Of a stretch of 64,000 bases of DNA, positions 1 to 12,338 are shown piece by piece. The DNA lies in the NCBI GenBank assembly GCA_013399855.1, contig VXAY01006251.1:209203-273202 (forward strand), written 5' to 3'. The DNA is from Oxyruncus cristatus (Eukaryota > Chordata > Aves > Passeriformes > Cotingidae). Numbering within the stretch: position 1 is the stretch's first letter; every line of letters begins with the position of its first letter. Under the pieces are notes generated by a model. It was given only the letters and a program-made list of their open reading frames with translations, had not been told where the DNA came from and did no database searches. Made by a program: the position numbers and the translations under genes.

Positions 1-378
1 TCAAAGATTTGAATAATAAGCCATGTTCCATTTCAGGAGATGCAAACCACTGGTGCTATCAGAGAAATCAGAAGTTTAGAGAAGAGCTAGCACACATTCC
101 CCAGTCAGCCAAACTCCACTAACTCCTCAGTTTGTACTGTTCTTCCTCTAGGATGGCAAACAAGTCCCTGTATGAGTCACCTAACAAGGCTGTTTTGAAT
201 AACAGTTGTGATCTTATTTGCTGAGTTTGGCTGAGCCATCTACCCTTTGTCCCAGCTTGCAGAAAGGAAAGCAAGTGCATCAGTTCTACTGGAGTTCCCA
301 CTCAGGCTTTTTACAGCTGAGCAGCTCCAGGGTAATTAGTCAATGTGTTTAACAAGCACCAGATAGATGTTTGAGTTG
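1..378. other. Presumed NUDT14 intronic sequence, no feature seen
   Basis: AT-rich non-coding sequence upstream of the first NUDT14 exon visible in the window. I see no exon, RNA gene or recognisable repeat. It is assigned to a NUDT14 intron only because the exon at 2981 begins in the middle of a codon, so earlier exons must lie further left. Confidence 0.4.
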
Positions 379-690
379 TAGAATCACAGAGTCAGTAAGT
401 TTGGAAATGACCTCCAAGATTATCAAGTCTAACCTTTGACTGAACACCACCTTATCAACTAAACCACAGCACTAAGTGCCTTGTCAAGTCATTTCTGGAA
501 CAATTCAGGGATGGTGACTCCACCACTTCCTTGATCAGTCTGTGCCAATGCTTGACAACCCTTTCCATGGAGTAATTCTGCCTGATGTCCAAGCTGAACC
601 TCTCCTGGCACAGCTTGGGAGGTTCATGCTGCTGCTGCTCATGGCCTGTGTCCATCTGATGATGGAGGAGATTGCCTGGTGATGACAAAG
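379..690 (-). mobile_element. CR1 LINE 3' fragment (reverse strand)
   Basis: Reading the + strand, the piece opens with the inverted CR1 tail (AGAATCACAGAGTCAG). It continues with the usual antisense CR1 phrases: a block resembling 'ggaaatgacctccaagatta', then 'gggatggtgactccaccactt' and a block matching the end of the reverse-transcriptase frame. The reverse-strand translation contains 'HWHRLIKEVVESPSL', which matches the conserved CR1 ORF2 C-terminus (HWNRLPREVVESPSL). It is 5'-truncated and interrupted by stops, so it is a dead copy. The 5' boundary near 690 is approximate because similarity fades there. Confidence 0.85.
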
Positions 691-2980
691 TGGCAGTTTC
701 TACCAAAGAAGCGCAAGCCATTGGGAGACAAGAGAGAAGTCTGGCACAGGACGGGTGGATGGGTGACTGTGCTGGGAGCTGAGCTCTGCCTTGTGATTTC
801 TGCTCTCCAAACTCTTTATCACCCAGCGCATGACTTGTGCAGTCCATTTTACACCTTCAGGAGAGGTATGGGAGACTCTACTCCCAAGCAGGCAGCTTGG
901 TTTTCTAGGCTTTACTTATCTGTGAGAGATAAACTGAGTTTGAACGTTTGCAAGCCAGGTGATATTATAATCATAATCAGACTCCTTGGCGAATGCTCTA
1001 ATATTTGGGCTGTCACAGAAGTGGCTGGTACTGCTTCTTTTCTTCCTTATCTACAGAGAAAAGCTGTTCCTGGGCTTTAAGTGTTGGCATATCTCAAGAC
1101 TTCGCTCTGAAGAGGACTGCTGGATTAGGTCCTTCTGGGAATGTAGGTTTTGATCTACATGGAGCCCAGTTGTGCTGAGGGAGAAGGGGAGCGGCAGGTG
1201 CCCACTGGAATGACAGGATGGGTTTCAGGGATACAACAGACTTATAACAGAGGGTTAGTTCAGTCACAGTTTCATATTTCTGTACCCTAAACTCTTACCT
1301 GCATCCTGTTTTGATGCCCAGGGCTTTTAATGAGATGAATGTGTTGTTCCTTTTTCTATTTTCTTCTATGAATACATCAATACTAAAAAAGAAATAAAAC
1401 TTTGAGAGGATTTGGCTCGTCTCAGAGAAATCTTGGATGTGGTTGTCATTTATGGTAATTGTTATAGCTTTTAGAAGTTTTTGGAATAATGACAGTAGAC
1501 ACCCTTAAGGGATCTGGTCCTTAGAGCTGGCAGGGAATATTTTTTCTTTTCTAGCTTCATGCTGCATTTTAAAAAGAAAACTGAGCTCTAGTCATGTCTT
1601 TCAAGTGGAAATGGAGGCTCCTGTCCTTACCTGTTTGATTGAAAGGCCTGGATGTCCCTAAGACAGGCAGCTTTGAAAGTTTTAACTTCTGGAGGAAGAT
1701 CAGGTTTTGGACAATGGACTGATCCAGACCTCTCCCTTTCAAGTGCTGATCTTGGTATTTTACATTTCTGAGGTGTCAAAATGAGCATTGCGGAAGGAGC
1801 CCAGGCACTGATTTCTGGAGTGTAGACTCTACCTCAGAGACCAGGGGCTTAAGAAGTTACCGTGTTACTTTACTGTTAACTGCATTTCTCTGTAGCCCTT
1901 GTTTTAAGAAACAACAAGCTAAATCCAGCACCTGGAAGGACAAAAAGTTGTCAATTAAACTTGATTTCTTATAAACCAGTTCTGTGAGATTTAGAATGGG
2001 AAATAAAAGGTAAACTCATTTGAAAACCATGTTATGCATATGTGAAATATGCATGCAAAATATTTTAATGCAATAAAAATAGTCTCAAAGTTTAAAATAG
2101 TTTTATTCAGGGTGGTTTATAACACCCTCGTGGTAACTTTTCATGAAAAGCAAGGGGATAGACATAAGGAAATTTCTAAGAAGAAACAAGTGGTTTGTAC
2201 CTGTAAGTTAATAATAATATGGAATTGTCAATGTTAACATCCATCCCTGCAGTTCTCACTCAGGCAAAATTTCTGTTGACATCAGTGAGAGTTTTGCTTA
2301 AATAAGGACTGAAATCTGGCATTTGCACTTTCTTTACGAGTGCATTACAGTGGCAGCTGTTTGTGGATGAATTCAAGAAGTCTTTTTCAGACTCCACACA
2401 GGAATCTATGCAAAGAACTATATGTCCAAAAGAGGTTTTTTGGGGTTTTTTGTTGTTTTTTTTCAAACAAGCATAAATGCTTTTCATACCCTTTCTAAAT
2501 AACAGCTGAGTTGACAGGCTGAAAGACTCATCATTGTGCACATGGTACTTAATGTGCAACCCAACTTTCCTGCGAAATAACTGCATAGTTTAAATTAAAT
2601 CCCGATATCCGCATTGCCCAACAAATGGAAGCTGTATGGCACTCTGGCACTTGGATTTTTTGGACAGACTAGCTTCCCTTTTCAATTTTTATTTATTTTA
2701 AGGTGTGCATGAATCCGTTCCAGATGATGTAAGCACAGATAGAGTTTGAAGAAGAATTTTACAAACATAGCAAGAGAACCTTTGTTCTTTAAAATTCCAG
2801 TTTCAGTGTGTCATTATTTTAATAGATACCACAGCTGAATTCCTTGTTACTCTCAAGTGCTCTCATGGTTATAAATTTCCAGGCAAAATTCGTGTACCAC
2901 CCTTTTTTCTATTTAATATGAAGAAAGTAACATACCCCCCCCGTTTCTTTTTCTTTTGTGTTTTGGGGTTATTTTTAAAG
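691..2980. other. Presumed NUDT14 intronic sequence
   Basis: I searched by eye for the expected upstream NUDT14 exon, which encodes the segment just before the Nudix box, and did not find it. The stretch holds short T-rich and C-rich runs (T tract about 2438-2462; C run 2934-2942) and a good pyrimidine-rich acceptor tract at its right end. Nothing else is recognisable. Confidence 0.4.
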
Positions 2981-3218
2981 CCGTTTATATGTGTGAAGTA
3001 GAAAGGCATCATCCTCAAGTGTTTCAGAATCAGGACAAGGAGAAGCTCTCTTGCCTGGAGGATCCCTTACCTGCTGTGGTTGGAGTGACCTATGAACTCT
3101 GTGCTGGCATTGTGGACAAACCAAACCTCTCTTTAGAAGAAATTGCATGTGAGGAAGTCCTGGAAGAGTGTGGCTATCGTGTTTCCGTTGCAGACCTGAG
3201 GAGGATCACTTCTTACAG
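2981..3218 (+). CDS. NUDT14: NUDT14 internal exon with the Nudix box (partial gene)
   Basis: This exon encodes the centre of NUDT14, a cytosolic Mg2+-dependent Nudix hydrolase that cleaves UDP-glucose to glucose 1-phosphate and UMP and also acts on ADP-ribose. It is bounded by a pyrimidine-rich acceptor ending TTTTTAAAG before 2981 and a CAG|GTAAAC donor after 3218. It enters with the last two bases of a codon (GCC, Ala, if the previous exon ends in G) and leaves with two bases (AG) that join the next exon's G. The peptide starts VYMCEVER and contains GVTYELCAGIVDKPNLSLEE, both close to mammalian NUDT14. The Nudix box spans 3106-3177 and ends EEVLEECGY; its EE pair at 3163-3168 supplies the metal-binding acids. 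The position usually held by Arg (Lys in human NUDT14) is Glu here. The family length is about 222 residues, so roughly the first 60 are encoded elsewhere. Recognition is firm; splice positions are inferred from sequence and frame agreement. Confidence 0.95.
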
Positions 3219-5122
3219 GTAAACAGCAGTAAAAAGTTAAAACACTCTGCATTTCCTTGTTTCACAGATTGCTGCAGTGTCCTGAATGTTCCCTCTTCCC
3301 TTATTTAAGCAGTGTGTTGGAGGAACGTGGACGTCTGAAAGTACATGAAAGGTGTAATTTTCAGCAAGTGAGAGGAGTATTCACAGAGACTTAAGGATCT
3401 ATAAACTCATAATTATGGGATTGAATTCACAGGAAGAATCATACTATTGTGACTTATTCCAAAGACTGTTAGGACTGGGAAAAGTTGCATTTGGCTCTTC
3501 AAATCAGTTTTTAACAGCACTAGAAAACAATCCTTCTTTCCTATATCTGGTGTTTCCCATCTCTGATTCTTATTATTCTGATTAACAGTAGAAAGTGCCC
3601 AAGACGCTCTCTGATTAACCTTTAACATGACTTTGCAGAAGCTTGAGAACTGTGCCATTAGATCTCTTCTTAATATTTGGTTTGTAATTGGACAGTAGTT
3701 ACTGTTATATGTGAAGATTTTGCTGATTTGACTGAAAATTTTTACATTATATTTTTGCAGGGTTTCAAATAGTTGTTGAAATAGAGTTTTCAACATGTTT
3801 TAAAACATTTATTAGGGGTAAGAGGAAATTTTAATATGTAAGGGGAAAAATACAAAATGTGAGTTGGTGGTAGGGGGAAAAAACCCCTCAAGAGAAACTT
3901 TGCACATGGCTTTAATCCTATTATATCTCATTCCCAGCTTTTAGTATTGTTGTCCAAAATATATGTATGTTTGTATTTTACAGAGAAAGCAGCAGGTTTT
4001 TTACTTTCTTTATTTTCCTTGACATCTCCATTGAACTAGGCCCTGTCATTGGTTTTTAATTTGGGAATTGAATACAAATCCACAGCTGTCAATCCTGGCA
4101 AATGTTATTTCCTGCTGGATTAACAAGCAGTGCTTCTGTTGAGGGGAGGGGGTGAATCACAGGAGCTGTCTTTTACAACTCATTGAAACCAGATTAAGGG
4201 TTTGTTCTACTGAAAGAAAAAGTGTCTTCTAGATTTATGAGCAAAAGCTGTCTATAGAATTTCATAGCTTGGGTGACACTGACAGGCTGCAGCATGCAGA
4301 TATCTACATATGTATGTATATATGTGTATACAAATGCAAAACAGGAAAAGTAGAATATAATTTCTGTAGCTGTAGGAGGTTGTCTCTTCAGTGTATAAGT
4401 TTGACTCAATATTAATGATTTATATGTATCTAAAGCTCTGTATGTTTTGGTGTTGATAAATGTCTTCGTATGTTACAGGTGGTTGTTCTTTCTGTTGCCT
4501 TTTTTATTTAATTGCACTGACTTGTGAAGAGTGTATACAATTGGAGTTTTCTTTGCTGAGACCCATGCAAGGGGCTCTTAATCCTCCATTGTCTGTGTGG
4601 ACACAGCTTTCTGCCCATGGAGATCCGTGTTGAAGTCAGAAGGGCCTGTATAGTATTTACTTTTTTAAATTAACGTGAAAGGTTGAAGATGGTATTTTAC
4701 CATTTCTTTTGTTTGACCTCCCATGCTCTGTATTAGAATTTTATTCTAAATGTCTTCCTATTAGGAAAGTCGTGTTCTTCTTCCTTCAGTCTGATCCTTC
4801 AGGATCTGATGCACAGACAGGAAGTAATTGGTCCCCTTATGGTCTGCTAAGGACATTTTTTTCTCTAATGGCTGTATTACATATAAGAATTCCTGGGCCA
4901 TTTCCAAGTGTAGCAGGTTTTTCCAAATGGTTTGTGCTGCTGTTTCATGCTGTGACTGTCAATACAAAGCCCGGGCATAAAGCGTTACAGTAATGCATGT
5001 GCATGCCATTATAATTACAATGCATCATGTCCTTCTACTCTTACCTGCCATTCCAGCGATTTGTGTAATAGCTGCTCTGTCTTATTTATTGATCCAGTGC
5101 CTTGGGTCAGAGACAAGCCTTA
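3219..5122 (+). other. NUDT14: NUDT14 intron, first part
   Basis: AT-rich intronic DNA between the two recognised NUDT14 exons. It includes an alternating purine-pyrimidine patch near 4300-4330 (TATGTATATATGTG). I see no exon or RNA gene. Confidence 0.6.
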
Positions 5123-5146
5123 GAAAACAGAATTGGAAGGAATTTA

Positions 5147-5167
5147 GGGGGGGGGGAGGGGGGGAGG
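5147..5167 (+). repeat. Oligo-G tract
   Basis: A run of ten G, then A, then a second run of seven or more G and AGG, lying inside the 3' part of the ancient CR1 relic. It probably grew by slippage, and such a run could form a G-quadruplex. Confidence 0.8.
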
Positions 5168-5790
5168 CTCTCATCTAGACTGCTCCTCTTCCAAAACTCA
5201 GGCTCAGCTGGATTGACAACCGTTGTGACAACTGCGCATCTGTGCTTCCTCTAAAAATCTAATCATTCCATGGCCTCTCTTGGAGACTTCTAGCATTCTG
5301 TGTGAAGTGTCTTATCTGTCTGTACTATGAGAAATTTTTTCCTCCTGTCTTGCCTAGATTTTCCTTTCTTTACTTAAAGTGCAAGACTTACTACGCTGTT
5401 CCCAGTGGACATTAAGTACTTCTGCACCTTTCACCTATTTGTTAGAACATATCTCCCCTTTATTTTATATTATTATTATATCTCCCTGTGCAAAGCTATC
5501 TTAGTTGATTTCAGCTTTCTGTCTAGATCATGTTTTCTAGATATCCCATCATCCCTTCTGCTGTCCTCTGCCTTCTCTCCATCTGGTCTGCATATTTCTT
5601 AAGAACTTAGTGCCCAAAGTGGAACACAGTACTCTAGTGGGGGCTTTCCTGGATAGAGTGGAAGCATAATCTCCCTGGTTTTACAGATCATTTTCTTTAT
5701 ACATTGTAGTATGTTGTTTCCCTTTTTTGCAGAGGCATTGCATTGTTGACATATTTATCATCCACAATGCCTCCCCTGTCTCAAAACTAA

Positions 5791-5850
5791 GAGTTGGACT
5801 GGATGATCACTGTGGGTCCCTTCCAACTCAGAATATTCTGTGATTCTGTG
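5791..5850 (+). mobile_element. Short avian CR1 3' tail inserted in the older CR1
   Basis: The sequence GAGTTGGACTGGATGATCAC, followed by a block matching 'gtcccttccaac' and ending ATTCTGTGATTCTGTG, is the classic avian CR1 3' end with two terminal octamer repeats. It is in the + orientation, while the flanking ancient CR1 reads on the - strand and continues on both sides. The short copy therefore landed in the older one. Confidence 0.85.
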
Positions 5851-6070
5851 TTGTCATTCATCTCCTGTCCATAGTTGTGCCATTCATTTATTGCTGCCTG
5901 AAGACACAGCCCTGAACTTGCCTTTACTGAATTGCTTACAATTTTTTTCAAACCATTTGTCCAAGTTGTTGGGACGATTTTGAATTCTAATATTCATCTC
6001 TAGCTTCTTCTACATAATCTTTCTCAGCTTTGCTACCTGCAGTCTGTGTTTCAAAGATAAAGTATTGAGC

Positions 6071-9024
6071 TGTGTTGAATAAAGGATAATCCTCAGTGGA
6101 ATTCTGTTTAGTTTTATTTCCAGTCTGACAGTGATATCCATTTTATAAGTACCATTCTCCTACTAGCTTTGCACTTATTTCACACTTTCTACAATTTCTA
6201 AGTATATCATGATCTCCTGACTTCTTAATGAACCTGTCACATTAGGCAGAGTTCAAAGTCCCAGTAAACTGAAGTTGTGTTGTTTGTGTTGCTGCCACAT
6301 CAACAAGACCTGTTATCCAGTTATAGCTGATGTTTGACTGCAGTTGATCTATTCCCGATGAACCTGTTAGCTGTTTGTCCTTTCCTGATAACAAATAAAA
6401 CCACATTAAAATATTTAGATAACTGTGATTAATAATTACTGAGTGAATTCTATTAAATTTTTGTAGATAAAAACTCCTAGTTGTGTGCACAGTGAAAAGG
6501 CTTTGTACAAAAAAGGGTTTCGGTGTCATCACAGCACTTGGTCTGAAAGCAAGGAGCTGTCTTCTATTCCTGACGACACCCCTTTCTGCAATCATTGTTA
6601 TGAGAAGGAAGTTGCCTGCCTGGAATAAAAGCAGGAGTTGATCTAGACCTGACAGAAGGACATGGAAAGCAGAAGACACATCAAACGCAAAGGGAGGAAT
6701 GGTTTTGGCTGGGGAAGTCAGTACAGTTCTGTGGCTGATGAACTAAGAAGGCAAGGGCACGAACAATGCATAGGGAGCACTTAGACTATGGGGAAAAATG
6801 GAATGGAAAATTCTAGAGTGGAAAAAGAGGAAGAAAAGATGAAGGAACAATGTAGAGAAAAACTATGGGCTGAGAACTAAATGGACCTGGGGAAAGTACT
6901 TTCATTGTGTTGGAGAAGAATTCTCTGTAAGGAAGTGAGGAAAGTACTTGGACTGTATTCAACAGAACTTTACTCTGTTCTCAGGCAGTGGGAGCAGTAC
7001 AGAGTGGAGTCATCTGAAGATAGCAGGGGTTTTCCTCATGTATTACCAGGGCCTGTAGCAATGGTTTTGGGGAATTTTTTTTTTTTTTTTAATGTTTCTA
7101 AGTTAAGAGGAAAACTTTGGCCACAATACTGGCCCAGGTAGTTCATACACACATGCAAGTGACCCATTGGACCCCATTATTAAACTCTGTCAAAGCCCCT
7201 ATGACATAATGCTCATCAGATGGAAGTCAGGCACTGAATTAAGCAGATCTCAGACTTAAGTACCTTGAATGATCCACAGAGTAGCTGTGGAGTCAACGAG
7301 GAATCAGGAAAGAAGCCAGGAGTTGGGGAATTGGTGCCAGTCTAGTAAGTCTTTGGAACAAGTTGTTCCAGCAGCAGGAGGACAGTATGGCATGGGGGAA
7401 TGGAGGAGGCTGGACTGGGGGACATAATGAGAAAGACAAACATATTAAGAGGGACTTGACTGAAGGAGGACAGAGGAATCACACTTTGAAAATCAGAAAT
7501 ATCTGCTCCTATTATAGAAAAATGCCAGACAGAAGATTAATTTAAATGCAGGGGGTTCATGTTGCTGTGTAGACAGACACAGGGATGATTCTGAAAAAAA
7601 TCTGTATTGCTTGCAGCCTGTTTGGTGAGTTTCCTCTTTCATCACAGCTACATGAATTGCTGCTTTTGTGCTTGGTATTCAGTAATTAACCTTATTTTGA
7701 TATTGCACAAAGTTTGTTTTCTATGCTGGCAACAGCTAATCCACTTTCGAAGACTTCCTGAAAGTTCTGGTGGCTACTGGTGTCCTGAGTTCTTGTCAAC
7801 TGTATGTATGGCATCAGTCAAAAATAGCATAGATGGTGAGTGGTGAAATCACTTAGCTCAATCATAAAATGATGCTAATTCTGTGGTAGTGTAATTGTAA
7901 ACTGAGGCTTCATGAATGTTGAAGGTTGCCAGTTAAACTGTCCATTTTTAAAAGCTCTAAAAGAAATCTGTGAACTTCCCTCAAGGTTTTGGGGTTTTTT
8001 CCCAAGTGCAAAATTTTGTGAGTGAACGACTTACTTTGGATTTAGTCATACATCGTATATAACAAATTTTCTATCTGTCATGGTATCCCAGCAGCTTTCA
8101 GATTGAATCCCATGTGAAATTCAACTGTGGGTTAGTTTCTTACTAGGTTGAAGTACTTCCAGCTATCTTCTTGGAGACTTGTTTCCTTACACAACAGGGG
8201 CAGAGAAACATGTTGGTTTTGTTGTTGTTATTAAAGATGTTATTATTGCCATTGCCAAGTTTTTCTTTTAGTTGTTGAACATGTTGGTTTTCTTGAAGAA
8301 TAGCTATAAAATTAATTGGACTTAAATAGCACTTCAGATCATCAGGATGAAGTTGAACCAGAGCTTCTTATTCAACTTCCTTTTCCCTTCATTCTTTATT
8401 TTCTCCCAGAGGTTGTAAAAAACTCTTGGCTCTGGACCGGATACAACAGGAGCTGTAGGTTATCAGCCCTGCTGCAAAGAAATCATTGCATTAGTTTAAA
8501 GGCCTAACTATATTAACATAGGTACTTACTTTAATCTTCCTATATTTGATTTTTTTCCAAAAGTGTACAACAAAGAAGAGCATTCAGAGAATTAATATTG
8601 GATGTTCCAATTACTGTGCCGTGGCTATTACCCTCTGTGCAATGAGGTAAAAATAGTTTGTATTCACAGGTTTTTATGTCGAAGGAATAATAGCCCTGAA
8701 AATGTTGGAGTGCATTATAATTAGAAAGATCACCTGCTAGTACACCTGTTGGGTCATGGCATAATGTAATATAATTTTATGTTAATTACCTCTATGCTTT
8801 TTTTCCCTGCACCTGCTGCTTATAATGTCAGAACTGTACAAAGGTCCTAAGAAGTGACAATAGGAGCTGCATGTCACTGATCATCAGTTTACATATTGTA
8901 TGCCTAAATAGATCTTGATTTCAGCATGAATAACAGAGATTTGTGTCACATTTATTTGTAAACATGAATTATGTATTTACTATATACCAAAATTTTGCAT
9001 TCAGATGGCTTAAATCTTATAAAA
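6071..9024 (+). other. NUDT14: NUDT14 intron, middle part
   Basis: AT-rich intronic DNA with a T tract at 7071-7090. The open frames here are short and unlike any protein I know. I see no exon with convincing splice sites. Confidence 0.55.
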
Positions 9025-9211
9025 GTATATATTGCTTTCAGGAATTTGCACTTTAACTATGTCAGATCAAATAACAAAATAATATTTCTGGGCTGATAGG
9101 GATGTTGATTGTTTATAGATTTTGTATTTGTTAAATATTAAGGAATTATCAGAAATTTAGCTTTTAATTGCTGTCTGTCAGAAATCCGAGTTAAACTAAT
9201 AAGTCTTCACA
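9025..9211 (+). repeat. 187-bp direct duplication, copy A
   Basis: Every base from GTATATATTGC to CTTCACA reappears in the same orientation at 20730-20916, 11,705 bases to the right, with only three differences (9187 C/T, 9199 A/G, 9203 G/A). All three are transitions in the last 26 bases. The flanks do not match. This copy matches its AT-rich surroundings in composition, so it is the likelier source. No CR1, poly(A) tail or coding frame is apparent in it. Confidence 0.95.
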
Positions 9212-11474
9212 AGGATAAGCCAATCATTTGTTCCTCATGTTGCAGCAGAGTAGTAGAGTATAAAATATTGTTTCATTTCTCGTACATGCTTCTTCCTTCA
9301 AATTAAAACTGTAATATTTATGAATGTGTTAATTACGAATGCAGTGAGTGGTTGGCATAGGTGTGAGCATCCAGGCATGAAAAAAAGGCAGAGCTAATCT
9401 GAAATACATGCTTTGAATTTTGACCCTGCTCACAAACGTGCGGGTGTGTGCACACACTCGGTTTGAAGAAGAAACTCACTGTTACTGAGTGTTGACAAAC
9501 ATATGACATGGACTCAGCCTCACTTGTGGCTTTTAGGCACTGCTGAGCCTTTATTTTATAAGCAGTGGGAAACTGTTGCCCACTTGGGATAAAAAAATGT
9601 GTGAACTGTATCTTTATGCTTATGAACTTAGGTATGACAAGTGAAAAGTCCCATTTTGTGAGCTCAATTTAATGTGCTGTGCATTTCCTCGTGCATTTGA
9701 TAAAAGGGAAGAGCTAAACAAAGGCTTTGTGGTAGCTGCTATTGCCATGTTTCAAAAACAGATTGGAGTGACAATCTGTCTCTTGTGTTTTCCCTGGTCT
9801 AAGAAGGAAGTAGATAGAAATACTCTAATTCCAGCCTCATGCTGCCAGCCAGTCCCACCCCTGGGCAGGAGGTGAGGAGAAGCACTTCACAGCCATCCTG
9901 CAGAAACTCCTTCTCTGGTGTGGTGTTGCCTTCAAGCGTGTTGCCCAGGGTTTTGAAAGCCATTGCATGATTTAATCTCAGTGTTTGAGTGTTTTATTTA
10001 AAATGAAATATGGGAAGGCAGCATACAATCTTGTTTTGATATGTTAAACTTATATTTAAGTTACTATTGTGATGAAAACCATGCCACTTTGGTATCCTTA
10101 CTCTGACATGCTTACATTCCTAGACTTGCTGTTGTCAAAGGTAATGAAGGTTTCAAACTGTCTCTGAAGCAATGCTGAAAGTTCAGTGCCAATAGACTTC
10201 TGGTTTTAAAAAATCTCTCTGTTGAAGTTACAGGGCTTGTGAGCTTAAGCCCTAATGATTTGACAAAGATATTTGTCAGCCATGTAGCTGTTAATTGGAA
10301 CTATAAACTTCGCAGAGGAAACTGATCCTTGCGATAAAGAGAGAAGGAAAACAGAGCTGTGTTTTGTATAGGCCATTTGCATTTGTCCCACAGTGGTAAG
10401 TTGGAGCCAAGCACTGTACAGACACATCTAAATACATCTGGAACAATCAGCTAGGTCAAGCCAGGCTTAGTAGGTCTGGGTCAGCATGAGCCACGACGTG
10501 CCGGGTTTGGGCAGCGCAGTGCTAAACCCCTGGACTGACACGGAAGCCCAAACTCTCACCACGGGCTGATGCTGTGAGTTCAGACCCTGCTCACCCTCCC
10601 CCAAACCAAGCCTCTCTTGTCCTGGGAAGGCACCTTTATCAGGAAGGTGGTTTTCCCAGGGTGAAACTCATCGCTTGCAGTTCGGGTGTGCTGACCCCTG
10701 TGATTTCCACAGATGCAGAGCTAATGAATACAGCTCTAATCGGTTAATAGGTGACTCATTTCAGACCACGGCAAAAGCATTTTATTTGTAGTGTGAAATA
10801 CCGGGGTAAGGAAAAGCATATGCCACAGACTTGGGATAGGGAAGATGGTGGCAGAAAAAGGAATATAACCTTGATTAAAGGCACAACAAAATTCCTTAAA
10901 CCTCATATTCAAAAAATGCAAGTAGTTGTGCAAAAGCATATGAAGTTCATAGTGGCAGATAAACCTGAAAGCACAGTGCAAACATCATGGTGCCTGTAGC
11001 CTATTTACTAATCAGACCCAGCTTCTCCCTCTCTGCTCTCTTCTACCTCTGCCCCAGTATCCAAAATCACCTGAAATGTTTTCCAAGGGTGTGTGTTAAA
11101 ACACTTTATTGCTTCAACCAGAACGGCTTCAAAACCACAAACCTAACTTCTGATTTTTGTAAAAAACAAAGGTACTAATACAGATGAAATGTGAATAGCA
11201 TTGATTTTTGGGCAATTTTCTAAGGACAAGCAGGATACATTAGGAGTCTGGAAATGTCATCAAAGACAGCAGTATGGAATATTGGAGAATATTTAATTTA
11301 GTAAAGGGCATTCCATGTGGATCTGTGCAAAAATGATCAGCTGGCAGTGTAACACAGAGCATCAGAGAAAGAAATACCAAGAAAAAAAAGGTAAGAAATA
11401 TGCCTCCTTTATGGATTCAAGTATATTTCTGTATCTTTCAACTTCTTTCTGAAACCATTGAAATGGACTTTTAA
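9212..11474 (+). other. NUDT14: NUDT14 intron, continued
   Basis: Intronic DNA. A small GC-richer patch lies at 10480-10700 and a short alternating GT/CA stretch near 9442-9458. I see no exon, RNA gene or mobile element. Confidence 0.55.
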
Positions 11475-12338
11475 AATCACAGAATCATGGAATACACTGG
11501 ATTGGAGGGGACCCACAAGAATCATCGAGTCCAGCTCCTGGCCCTGCACGGGACACCCCAAGAGTCACACCATGTGCCTGAGAGTGTTGCCCAAAAACTA
11601 GTTGAACTCTGGCAGGCTTGGTGCTGTGACCACTGCCTTGGGGAGCCTGTTCAGTGTCCAGCCACCCTTGGGGTGAATAATCTTTTTCTGATATCCAACC
11701 TAAATCTCACCTGATTCAGTTTCAAGCTGTTTCCTTGGGTCCTGTCACTGGTCACCAAAGAGAAGGAAACAGCGCCTGCTCCTCCACTTCCCCTCATGAG
11801 GATGTGGAAGACCCCAATGAGGTCTGTCCTCAGTCTCCTCCAGGCTGAACAGACCAAGTGACCTCAGCTGCTCCTCATACGGCTTCCCCTCCATGCCCTT
11901 CACCATCCTCATTGCCCTCCTTTGGACACTCTCTAACAGTTTAATGTCTTTCTTACATTATGATGCCCAGAATTGCCACAATATTCCAGGTGAGGCTGCC
12001 CCAGAGCAGAGCAGAGTGGGACGATCCCCTCCCTTGACTGGCTGGTGATGCTTTGCCAGATGCCCCCAGGACACGGTTGGCCCTCCTGGCTGCCAGGGCA
12101 CTGCTGACTCGTAGTCAAGTTGCCATCGACCAGCACCCCCAGGTCTCTTTCCTCAGGGTTTCTCTCTGGCCTCTCATTCCCCAGTCTGTACACACAACCA
12201 GGGTTGCTCCATCCCAGGTGCAGAATCTGGCACCTGCCCTTGTTATATTTCATACAGTTGCTGATAGCCCATCCCTCTGATTTGTCGAGGTCTCTCTGCC
12301 CTCAAGGGAGTCAACAGCTCCTCCCAATTTAGTGTCAT
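11475..12338 (-). mobile_element. CR1 LINE, 5'-truncated, with end of ORF2 (reverse strand)
   Basis: This is the best preserved CR1 in the window. The + strand begins AATCACAGAATCATGGAAT, the inverted octamer tail. It then runs through the antisense 3' UTR and the reverse-transcriptase C-terminal region. The reverse-strand translation over 11933-12253 reads 'YRLGNERPER...DLGVLVDGNL...SREGIVPL', matching CR1 ORF2 (YRLG..., DLGVLVD, SREVILPL). Stops and frame breaks make it inactive. It is truncated at its 5' end near 12338, where a 33-nt fold-back copy of its own sequence begins. Confidence 0.92.

Larger units (their letters stand above)
5123..6070 (-). mobile_element. Ancient CR1 (L3-like) LINE relic, reverse strand
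   Basis: On the + strand this reads as a heavily diverged antisense CR1. It starts with a tail-like block (ACAGAATTGGAAGGAATTTAG). It then has 'tgcccaaagtggaacacagt' and 'gataga-gtggaagcataatctccct', matching the conserved antisense stretch around 'ctgaggcctcaccagtg...gagtagagtggaag'. Next comes 'gttgtttcccttttttgcag', and finally 'caaaccatttgtccaag', matching the far 5' part of the same element. Order and orientation are consistent over nearly 1 kb. The element is riddled with stops. It is split at 5791-5850 by a younger CR1 piece and carries an oligo-G tract at 5147-5167. Confidence 0.7.

Noticed and set aside
691..2980. Search for the NUDT14 exon preceding the Nudix-box exon
   Set aside because: No segment translates to the expected conserved motif with splice sites; the exon is probably left of the window.
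9025..9211. The duplicated 187-bp segment as a small nucleolar RNA or microRNA retrocopy
   Set aside because: No C/D or H/ACA boxes in proper places, no strong hairpin and no poly(A) tail were found by eye.
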